Source of the DNA: Planoprotostelium fungivorum
Taxonomy: Eukaryota > Evosea > Variosea > Cavosteliida > Cavosteliaceae
Length of the DNA: 28,639 nucleotides
Direction: 5' to 3'
Assembly: GCA_003024175.1 (NCBI GenBank)
Contig: MDYQ01000302.1
Coordinates: forward strand, 1 to 28,639
Both the position numbers and the translations under genes were made by a program. Below, in pieces: positions 20,881 through 28,639 of this stretch. Numbering within the stretch: position 1 is the stretch's first letter; every line of letters starts with the position of its first letter. The notes below the pieces were generated by a model. It searched no databases. It saw only the letters and a list, made by a program, of their open reading frames with translations, and was not told the origin of the DNA.

Positions 20881-21508
20881 TCAGTGGTTCTCGTCTTCCG
20901 ATTCACAAAACTTTGCGTAAGACTCTTCGTTCTTCAAAGACTTGATTTCTTCGTCGGGCTGGCTCAGCTTCAGCTTGAACATCCAACCGTTAGATAGGGA
21001 AGCAGAGTTGACGAGATCGGGTTGGGTTCTCAATGCCTCGTTCACCTCGGTCACCTGATGGAAGATGTGAGTCGATGTCGTTTCGTGTGAGATGATTGTG
21101 AACGATGGGAGGTCAAGGATTCGATTCGACTTACCTCTCCAGATGCGGGGGAGTAGACATCAGAGGCGGCCTGATAAGTGGGTCAACTTACAAGTCGTGT
21201 GAAGAAGACGATCATCTGGAAATCCTCACCTTCACGGACTCGACAGATACGGCGACATCACCCTGAGTCAAAAGCTTTCCAACGTCTGGGAGATCGACAA
21301 AAACCACATCTCCGAGAGCCTTCTGAGCGTAATCAGAGATACCAACTGTGCCGATGTGGCCATCGATCTGCAACCACTCGTGGTCCTTCGTGTAGAGCTT
21401 GGTCGAGAAAGAACGAGAAAAAGAACGAGGTGTGATGGATCTAGTGGCAGCCACGGAGGTGGGGCGGCGCTGGCACACGAGACGAGCAGTGGAGGTGAAG
21501 CGATTCAT
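20881..21508 (-). CDS. gcvH: Glycine cleavage system H protein, mitochondrial (162 aa)
   Basis: Exons 21508-21230, 21170-21135 and 21054-20881 join in frame; introns are 59 and 80 nt. The H protein carries the lipoyl arm that passes the aminomethyl group between the P, T and L proteins of the glycine decarboxylase complex in the mitochondrial matrix. The first 35 residues are Arg/Ser-rich with no acidic residue ([15 protein letters not shown]), a typical mitochondrial presequence. The mature part begins [13 protein letters not shown], continues [20 protein letters not shown] and has the lipoylation site [18 protein letters not shown], the Lys being the attachment point. The end, [14 protein letters not shown], is standard. 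Length is normal for the family. It diverges from the aldo/keto reductase at 21758 and converges on the helicase-like gene. Confidence 0.96.
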
Positions 21509-21757
21509 GATTGAGATGAGAAGGATCACTCAGTAGTTGTGTTGTAGATCGATGTATATTTCACATTTATAACAGCATTTTGTATTCCTCTCGTCAATAG
21601 TTGGATAAAATGCCTCTGATGCACTTTCGCTTTATAGGTACCTCCGTTCACCTCGATGTCCCTCGTAAAAGAATGTCCGTTGTGGAGAACCTGGTCACTA
21701 TTGTAGACTACCAGCACACGTCTCATCACATCACATCACATCACCCGACCGATATCC
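21509..21757. promoter_or_regulatory. Bidirectional promoter region between two mitochondrial-protein genes
   Basis: Only 249 bp separate the start codons of gcvH (minus) and the aldo/keto reductase (plus). The gap contains a TCACA-rich tract at 21724-21743 and no complete gene. A plus frame at 21601 is open through the gap but is out of register with the reductase. Confidence 0.5.
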
Positions 21758-23265
21758 ATGATAACAACTCGCTTATCCCTTCCTCTTCTGAGGAGAAGTG
21801 TCCGAGCAACGCGTTCCTCCAGATGTTACTCGACAATCAATGCAAAGAGCACACTCTCCCTCCACGATGGAACAAAGATACCAGCTCTCGGTTTAGGGTA
21901 ACTTTTAGAGCTGAATCGTCACATCACCTGACACATTCTTTAGAACGTGGAAAGCTGAACCCTCGATCGTGAAGGAGGCCGTCGCCACTGCCATCGAAGT
22001 CGGTTATCGACATATCGGTCGGTCCAAATGCATCGATCGAACGTGTCCACTCACACGTGACAGATTGTGCTGCCATCTATGGAAATGAAAGGGCCGTTGG
22101 AGAGGGCATCAGTGAGGGTCTGAAGAGAGCGGGTATCTCGAGAGAAGATCTCTTCGTCACATCTAAACTGTGGAACACGGAGCACAGCTCAGAGAGGATC
22201 CTCCCTGCTTGTGAACAGTCTATCCACGTGTGTGCATACATTACATCGACCTCCCGATGATGAACATTAACATCAGGACCTGGGTGTCAAATATTTAGAC
22301 CTCTATCTGATGCATTGGCCGATCGCTTTCAAACCGGGCACCAGAGATGTCGATGATGAGATCGAAGTGTGGGAGACTTGGGAAGCTATGCAGGTGAGAG
22401 CTCATCGTGATCACAGCATGATGATTCATTTCTCTCGCGTCACAGAGTGTAAAAATCATCATCACACGATGATAGTGAGAAGAGTAAATTAACACTGTGA
22501 AGATGTTGAAACATGAAGAACTGGTCAAGTCATTGGGTGTCAGCAACTTCACGAGAGATCAGCTCCAGACTCTCTTAGAAGAGACAGATGATAAACCCTC
22601 CGTCAACCAAGGTGATCCATCATCTCATGATCATGCTCATCACCTCCATCCATGATAATCGTCTCGGTCATATCTCAACATCAACAATATCAACAATATC
22701 AACAATATCAACAATATCTACATCAACGATATCAACAATATCAACAATATCACTAACGATATCACTGACCCATCCAGTCGAGCTTCACCCTTACCTCCCC
22801 CAACCCGAATTGGCTGCATTCGCCAGGGAGAATTCCATCCACCTCTCTGCTTATTCACCTCTGGGCACCGGCGTCAACAGCCGCGAGACTCTTCCCGTTC
22901 TCATTGAAGACCCCTTCGTGAGAAATGAACGAATCGATGGTTTCGACTGAACGAGGGCAGATCTACACCATCGCTCGCAAGCACGAAAAGACGCCGGCTC
23001 AAATCCTCATCAGGTGGTCGATTCAGAGTGGATTCTCTTCTCTACCAAAGAGGTGCGTCGATCGTCATCGCGATGGTCACGATCATGAACACGATGAGTT
23101 TATTGAGAGGGGAGAATGACCGTAGACAGCGTCACACCGCAGAGAATCAAGGAGAATGCTCAAGTATTTGATTTCGAGCTAGACGCGGAGGACATGGCTA
23201 CCATTGCCAGGTTGAACACTGGAAACAAGTTTGTCACACCCGACTGGAGTCACTTTGCGAAATAA
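21758..23265 (+). CDS. Aldo/keto reductase with mitochondrial-type presequence (323 aa)
   Basis: Exons 21758-21897, 21944-22017, 22064-22227, 22277-22393, 22503-22611, 22778-22917, 22961-23052 and 23130-23265 give 324 codons. The enzyme reduces aldehydes or ketones with NADPH. The catalytic tetrad is complete: Asp in GYRHID (split by intron 2), Tyr in AAIYGNE, Lys in VTSKLWN and His in LMHWP. Other signatures are [27 protein letters not shown], and [15 protein letters not shown] for cofactor binding. The ATG at 21758 opens a presequence with Arg and no acidic residues ([20 protein letters not shown]), then the usual first strand [17 protein letters not shown]. So it is probably imported into mitochondria, unlike most of the family. 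Substrate unknown. AATAAA overlaps the stop. Confidence 0.94.
22675..22765 (+). repeat. Minisatellite of a 9-bp ATCAACAAT-like unit in an intron
   Basis: About ten near-perfect copies of ATCAACAAT, with ATCTACATC, GATATCAAC and CACTAACGA variants, fill most of intron 22612-22777 of the reductase gene. The copy number is likely to vary between strains. Confidence 0.9.
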
Positions 23266-23266
23266 A
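23261..23266 (+). terminator. AATAAA overlapping the aldo/keto reductase stop
   Basis: The gene ends GCGAAATAAAGG. The TAA stop at 23263-23265 lies inside AATAAA. Confidence 0.6.
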
Positions 23267-23574
23267 GGGTGCCGATCGATGATGGGTGATCATGGTGGAG
23301 CAGAGAGAACGGATGGACTCACGAGGAGTGAATCAGAAGCGCAAACCGAATTCGTTCCTTATGGTCAGCAGTAGGGAAGAGCGAAAGCGACTGCCCAAAG
23401 CCAAGTTCGTCGATGGAGAGTTATGAACGAGGAGCCAAATGCATTTCTGCTTTATAGACAGTGATCGTGGTCGACATCATCTGTCATCTCTTATTGCTGG
23501 GTGTTCACAAGTTATCGAGATACTTGACAGGTGTACACAGACAATCTTGACTACGAGATTCGATGTTAACCCGT
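23267..23574. other. Short region between convergent 3' ends
   Basis: The space between the reductase stop and the REI1 stop. No gene is visible; small frames on both strands lack motifs. Confidence 0.5.
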
Positions 23575-25111
23575 TTATATCAGATTCATCTGATCTCTGT
23601 GATGCTTCTGGTTGTTCTTCTTGATTCCGGTCTTCAGATCGAAGATCTTCTGTCTCCTGTCCTGCCTCGGGTGGGCCTGGTTCGACTTGCTGCCGCGGCT
23701 GTTCTGTCCGTCGTTCCATCCCAGCATTCTGTATTGGCTCAACATCTTGTTGATGAGAACGCTCTCTCTCGTGTCTTGCAGTCTGAGCTTCTGCTGGTAG
23801 AAGACACGAAGGGCTCTGTGCCCCACGACCCTCCCTCCTTTGAGGACGAGCTCGCAGCCGTTCTCAGCGACGCTGACTGAGCTGACGTGGGAGTCAGTGT
23901 GGGGAATAAATGAGAATAAAATGGACAGATCGATTCTCGAAGAGTGTGATCGGTGATGTGATGTTGATCATGATGATGAACATGATGGCGATGAACGAGG
24001 TGTCACCTGAGATCGCCTTCTGGCATTTCGTCCTTGGTGTAATCGTAGTAGTCCTCGTATTCTCCTTCGTCTTCCACTTCGTATGAGATTCTGCAATGAC
24101 TCATCTCTCTCTGTGGTCTTTCAGTCTCGTGAATGATGAAAGTGTAAATCGGACGAGTGAAGAGATTCGATGGTGATGGTGATGACGGATGACACGATCT
24201 CACCATGTGTTGTTGCACTGCATCGGCCGAGTGGAAATATTTTCCCGACTTTCCATCACACCACAGACACTCATTACCGACGAGGATCTTCTCCCCCAGG
24301 TGTCTCAATAGTCCATCCAGGTCCTTCAGATATTCCAGATCGGGGATGAAGAAACTGTGAACGTTGGTCATGTGCTTCACGTTGTCGTCCAGATCTTTGC
24401 ACTGCTCGTTACAGAAGAGGCAGCGGCTCTCATCGTAGCGTGGTGACGTTTCCAACTTCTTTCTCAACATCTCCTTCTCTTCCGCCTCCAGATGGGTCGC
24501 ATCGGCAAGGACTCGTTCGATCTCTTCTTGGGTCATGAGTTCGAGGTTTCTGGGTTCCTTCGGTACTTTCTTCACTTCCTCTGCCGGTCGATCAGAGGAA
24601 TGGATAATACATTGTGCACGATGGATGATCACCTTGTGGCTTGTTCAATTGTTCTTTGTGCTTGTTGGAGGCAATGTGTGTGTTGTAATTTCCAGAGCTG
24701 TTGTATGACTTGCTGTGATGAAATGAATCGTCTACATCGTGGAGCCGAAGAAAACTCACTTGCAAGTTTCACAGACGAATTTTTCGGTCTTCACGGGAGC
24801 TACTTCACCCTTTGAGGTAGTGGCTAAATGGTCGTCAGTTTCCGTAAACATGATGGTGAACAAGGCTCACTTCTCTCATCGAAAGCTTCTTGTGTGACCG
24901 GGTTGAGGTTGGCCACCTTTCTCTTCAAATTAAAACGGTGGAGTTCTCCTTTGTAATGCTCTCTCTGATCTTTTGGTGTATCAAACTTAAATCTACACGT
25001 GATGCAGGTGAGCGAAGTTCCCTTCGAGCCTCCGTCCAACTCTTCCTTCTTGGCGGCAATGGCCACACGCTCGTCCTCTGTCATTAAAAGATCGCTTCTG
25101 AATTGAGACAT
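23575..25111 (-). CDS. REI1/ZNF622-type zinc-finger protein, cytoplasmic 60S ribosome biogenesis (387 aa)
   Basis: Exons 25111-24871, 24823-24760, 24712-24633, 24580-24204, 24110-24007 and 23872-23575 join in frame; introns are 47, 47, 52, 93 and 134 nt. REI1/ZNF622 proteins act late in 60S subunit maturation, helping release and recycle export factors and probing the peptide tunnel. Four C2H2 fingers are present: CITCRFKFDTPKDQREHYKG with ELH, CETCNKSYNSSGNYNTHI with ASNKH, CLFCNEQCKDLDDNVKHM with TNVH, and CLWCDGKSGKYFHSADAV with QQHM and SHC. Between fingers 1 and 2 the family's HRFNLKRKVANLNPVTQEAF is conserved. Fingers 3 and 4 are linked by FFIPDLEYLKDLDGLLRHLG. An acidic stretch (EDEGEYEDYYDYTKDE) and the C-terminal CELVLKGGRVVGHRALRVFY domain complete the family plan. 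Confidence is high. Confidence 0.95.
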
Positions 25112-25451
25112 GTTGGTCTTTCTCTTTTACGTGTCACTGGTGGAAATAGAGGTATGGACAGAGAAGGATGTGATGTTGCGATCGTTGCGTCAACTGTTTC
25201 CTTGTTTTCTTCCTTCCGACAAAATTCCACGTGACCATATACAACGCGGTAAATTTCGGTCCATTTTTCGTTTCATTGGTCTCTGCGCGTCTTCACTTTT
25301 CTCCATTCTTCCTCTATGATCTATTTCTCTATCTCCCTCTCCTTAGCCGTTTTAATTCCTCGTCTCGCTTCTGTCCGGTCTATCTCATACAAGTCGATGT
25401 GTCTCAATGAATTCACTTCGCAGGCAAAGCGATCGATGACGGCTGACGCCC
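25112..25451. other. Upstream region of REI1 and of the small ORF
   Basis: Pyrimidine-rich on the plus strand (25160-25400), with no clear gene. It probably holds the REI1 promoter and the leader of the small plus-strand ORF. Confidence 0.4.
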
Positions 25452-25670
25452 ATGCTGTACTTTGTCAACCTACAACGAGAAGCCAATTCGCAGAAGTTCG
25501 CGAACCACGCTGTCACCCCGATTTCCCTAGATCTAGGACCTGGTGAAGATCCAACCTCAGACTACCTCGCAACGAAGCATTTTATTCTGCGGTTGTACTG
25601 GCAACATCTGCGAGATCATACCAATGATCATTCTCTAGAGACAGCCGTTCGCACATCAAATAGAGGATGA
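25452..25670 (+). CDS. Small unrecognised ORF (72 aa)
   Basis: An ATG-started frame runs to TGA at 25668-25670, 18 bp before the convergent pseudouridine synthase stop. The protein is soluble-looking, with segments NLQREANSQKFANHAV, SLDLGPGEDP and HFILRLYWQHLRDH. There is a TGA just upstream in frame, so the start is probably correct unless a 5' exon is spliced on. Amino-acid composition looks protein-like and the frame fills the gap neatly. I see no domain, and chance cannot be excluded. Confidence 0.35.
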   Translation: MLYFVNLQREANSQKFANHAVTPISLDLGPGEDPTSDYLATKHFILRLYWQHLRDHTNDHSLETAVRTSNRG

Positions 25671-25688
25671 TTTCGAATCGACATCGAT

Positions 25689-27244
25689 CTATTTGAACCG
25701 ATCGGGTATGTACGGCTTATCAGGTGGAGGTGCATAAGGTTTGCACAACTTTTGAAAAATATTCAACATCTCCCCGTCCTCTATCTTCTCCACTCTTATA
25801 GGATTCCACCAACTCCAAGGACTACAGAACATCTATCCCTCCATCAGCATCAGCATCGTACATCACGATCATCATGCGTCCGATGCACATCATCAACCAT
25901 CGACGTCTCTCATGATCTCATCACCTCGTAATACGGCTCTTCGGGGTCTACGTTGGGAAAGATAAGATAAGTGGAATGCAAGAGGGTCGTTGGCACGAGG
26001 GCCCCTTCTACGTACTGATCTTGGTTGAGGAATTTCCTTCCTCCGTACAATTCGTCGCCCACAATGGGTGAGGAGAGACCACTCGCACTGGCTCTCGCCT
26101 GAGATATTGAAATCAGGTGGGAGGTGGAGATGGTGACGATTGATCGAGTGATGATGAAGACATCGACGGATGGCGAGATGATCGATCATGGAGGATGAAG
26201 GATGTCATGTGATGTGATGATGTAGAATGTGACTCACTTGATGTGATTTTCCGGTGAGAAGTCTCATGGCTAATAGAGTGCAGTCTTCCTTCGCTTTCTT
26301 CTTCTCTCCCTCTTCTGTCGCCTCCTCCGCTGGTGCCGGCTCTTCTTCGCTCTTCTTCTTGATGATGCCACTCTTTGTATCCCATTCTAACTTTCGGTCG
26401 ATGACCTGATCTCTCATCAGACGATCGTAGAGATCATCAAACGTGATGATTATATCCGATCATCATGTTGAATGATGTTGTTGGATGATGAACGATGGAT
26501 GATGTTGTGATGTTCGAGGATGACGATCAGTCACCTTATACTTTGTCTCGATGAGATTCCTGATTGAATTCTTCTTTGAATCTACGAGAGAGTACCTCTT
26601 GAAGTTTCCCGGTGTAGAGATGAGAGTTCCCTGTACCCATCAATCCAATCGTGTTGATGATGACGATGATGATTATAATGTGATCACCTTCAGAGTACCG
26701 TGGTTCTTCTCGACGACGCCACGGGTGACAGCGGTGTATCCTTTACCGATCGTTTCTTTTCTGAACTGCAGGAGGTTCTGAAAATGCCTCTCGGCCTGTT
26801 TTGTCTTACCAAAGACCATGATGCCGCTGCACACTTTGTCCAATCTGGTGTCATCGGTCAGATGGAAGATGAAGAAGGGACGTGAAGGAGTTGCGCAGAG
26901 TGATTCTATAACTCAACTCACCGATGAAGGAGGGCTGGTATGTGGTTATAGTTCTTGTTCTCGTAATACGCTTTGACCATGTCTAAAAATTGGATGTTGT
27001 CTTCTTCTGCTGTCTTTCCATCTCCGGCCACGCTCACGTTGGGTGGTTTGTTGAAGATGGCATAATCACCATCTTTGTTCGTGAGATCAGAGTGACATCA
27101 ACTACAAGAGAACACACCTTCGTATAGGATCTGCAGGATGAGCGGTTGTTTACTCACAGAAGCTGTTGCAAATTGACGCTTCAAAGAGGAGAACGGAACT
27201 ATGGGTCTCCTTTGCAATAGGTTGCATCGTCTTGACAACATCAT
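25689..27244 (-). CDS. RluA-family pseudouridine synthase, probably mitochondrial (338 aa)
   Basis: Exons 27244-27118, 27072-26922, 26844-26688, 26630-26535, 26405-26238, 26098-25925 and 25832-25689 give 339 codons. It should isomerise uridine to pseudouridine in rRNA, tRNA or mRNA. The ATG at 27244 begins an Arg-rich presequence (MMLSRRCNLLQRRPIVPFSS), suggesting import into mitochondria. Then come ILYEDGDYAIFNKPPNVSV (family strand with NKP), the catalytic motif HRLDKVCSG, where Asp is kept while the usual TSG reads CSG, GKGYTAVTRG, LLTGKSHQARASASGLSS, PIVGDELYGG and LLHSTYLIFPN. An insert of Lys/Glu-rich sequence (KKKSEEEPAPAEEATEEG) precedes LLTGKSHQ. The C-terminus is Pro-rich (KPYAPPPDKPYIPDRFK). 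Which subfamily it is, and its target site, cannot be told. Confidence 0.92.
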
Positions 27245-27975
27245 CAGATGATGGATGTGATCGTGATGCGATATCGTGATGTCAACACGAGCATCGTTGT
27301 AGATGCAGGTATATTTTCATTTTTCTCTTCCATCGCCAGTTGTTCACTCTCCTACGCTAATCGCCAACCATAGTGGCATATTGTTTCACAATCAATTCAT
27401 TAAACGATCATGATCTCTCCTTCTAAAATGGCAGTCGACTCTTCTCATCACAGACACAAGAACCCTTGAACCATTGAGAGCGATCAAATTCTATTTGGTT
27501 CTCATGTTAACCTTTCACCAATCTTCTTCTTCCTGCCACGAGATAATCTCTGCATCACTCGAAACGGCCACGACCACCCCTCGCTGCTCGATTGGACCTA
27601 TTCGTCATTGAGCATTTCAGAACCAAGTACTTGACTCACTCGCGATTCGTTTCACGGGGGTTTCTTTTACCTCCATCTTCCTCTTCTTCTCCGAGCTAAC
27701 AGCTGGCCCGTGTACGCTGGGTGTGACTTGTTTTGTCTGTGATGAGATGAACATCATCGCATCATGTCGTGACATTAGATGTCACCTCGTGATGCACCTC
27801 TCGCGTCTCCTCCTTGTTCGATACAGGGAGAGCTACTGGTCGCACATACATCCAGTTCTCTCTCTCTTCTTCCCAAGTCTTTGTGTCTTCCGCCATTCTC
27901 TCATAAAACTCGATCACCTTCATCTCTTCAGTGAATACAAATATAGAAAATCGTTTATCTTAAGATAAAAACGGA
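27245..27975. other. Intergenic region between pseudouridine synthase start and PIF1 3' end
   Basis: No gene is supported. A plus frame at 27723-27968 is open but antisense-like and without motifs. The stretch holds the promoter of the pseudouridine synthase and the 3' flank of the PIF1-type gene, including the palindrome at 27954-27969. Confidence 0.45.
27954..27969. other. 16-bp perfect palindrome downstream of the PIF1-type gene
   Basis: TTTATCTTAAGATAAA is its own reverse complement and lies 6 bp beyond the stop codon at 27976. It could form a small hairpin in the 3' untranslated region, or be chance in AT-rich sequence. Confidence 0.6.
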
Positions 27976-28639
27976 TCAATTCTTCACCCTCTGATTGGCG
28001 CGGATGCATTGAGGTGTCCAATCGGAGACTTCTAATCCATCGAGAGAGCGTAAGCGAGAGAGTGCCACGTAAGCTTGTCCTTGCTCGAAGACACTGGACA
28101 GAGAGACGACGGCTTGATCTAGTGTCAGGCCTTGTGCTTTGTGGACCGTGAGACTCCAAGCTAAACGAACGGGAATCTGTACGATTCAGCGCAACGAACG
28201 AGATGTCATATAACCAATTTATCAGATATTCATTATAATTTATCAGATATATAACAGTCGATTAGCATCGATCAGAATGGATGATAACGAAAGTAACGCA
28301 TCGACATCAGATGGATGATCGATGGATATATACAATACAGACACGATGATAGTCGATATCATGATCATCTCACTTGACAGCGTGTGGCACATCCATGTAT
28401 GCTGGCCACTTGCCTGACTTCCGGTACAATCTTCATCGATCCTCCATCGTTAAATTGAATGACTGGCAGATCTGTGTTCATTTCTAACCACCTGATCTAC
28501 CGTGAGAGACATGCAACGAAACGATCAACGTTCACCGCTGGGAGACACCCTTCTTCTGCGAGAGAATTAAAATTGATCGAAAAGGAAGGAGACGCACCTC
28601 GATGAGGTCTTTCATGACTTCCTGATTTATTTTCTCGAA
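27976..28639 (-). CDS. PIF1-family DNA helicase, C-terminal part (runs off the window)
   Basis: Exons 28639-28598 (partial), 28555-28536 (20-nt micro-exon), 28491-28374 and 28176-27976 join in frame to the TGA at 27976. PIF1 helicases unwind DNA 5' to 3', at G-quadruplexes, telomeres, replication forks or mitochondrial DNA. The last exon holds the family's signature: RLAWSLTVHKAQGLTLDQAV, then EQGQAYVALSRLRSLDGLEV. The exon before encodes LPVIQFNDGGSMKIVPE, the usual strand pair ahead of it. Upstream FEKINQEVMKDLIE and the micro-exon (KKGVSQR) lead in; the ATPase core lies beyond the window. The micro-exon is supported by frame and splice signals on both sides, but it is the least certain part. 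The length of the full gene is unknown. Confidence 0.9.

Noticed and set aside
23563-23880. Plus-strand frame of 105 codons
   Set aside because: It is antisense to the last exon of the REI1/ZNF622 gene.
27723-27968. Plus-strand frame of 81 codons near the right end
   Set aside because: No motif, and it overlaps the 3' flank of the PIF1-type gene.

Overview
This window is a piece of a compact eukaryotic nuclear genome. Almost every gene I could read is split by short GT-AG introns, mostly 36-60 nt, with GTGAG or GTAAG donors. AATAAA-type poly(A) hexamers often overlap the stop codon, and neighbouring genes change strand often with little space between them. The gene mix includes a fungal-type AA14-like oxidase, a cholinesterase-like esterase, an MSS116-type helicase C-terminus and REI1/ZNF622, with targeting peptides on mitochondrial proteins. 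That suggests a free-living protist, plausibly an amoebozoan such as a protosteloid amoeba. The taxon is inference only.

Left part (1-11,100), accessory and repeat-rich. Two arms of about 0.95 kb lie in inverted orientation (331-1268 and 4436-5405). Each carries a copy of one small two-exon gene: the left copy is intact, while the right copy lacks start codons and has an internal TGA. The spacer holds diverged direct repeats and a MITE-like element. Next to the right arm is an HNH_2-type nuclease gene (5663-6925). After it comes a zone of rearranged gene fragments with an inverted repeat, a 249-bp direct duplication and one undetermined base (7755), then a pure A/T tract. A broken zinc-finger-like gene and a 174-residue unknown gene diverge from about 10,375. 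A truncated flavodoxin-domain pseudogene lies at 11,290.

Middle part (12,000-18,600). A secreted carboxylesterase with a C-terminal hydrophobic tail (minus strand, ten exons) and a secreted AA14-like copper oxidase with a C-terminal lectin-like segment (plus strand) diverge from a common upstream region. They could act together on plant or fungal polysaccharides. A Nudix hydrolase and an unrecognised minus-strand gene follow.

Right part (19,100-28,639), a housekeeping block: the C-terminal half of an MSS116-like DEAD-box helicase without its N-terminal ATPase half; glycine cleavage H protein and an aldo/keto reductase diverging from a 249-bp gap, both with mitochondrial-type presequences; REI1/ZNF622; a small unknown ORF; a RluA-family pseudouridine synthase with a mitochondrial-type presequence; and the 3' end of a PIF1-family DNA helicase that runs off the window. 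All exon structures were spliced by eye from reading frame, splice signals and family motifs. No database search was possible.
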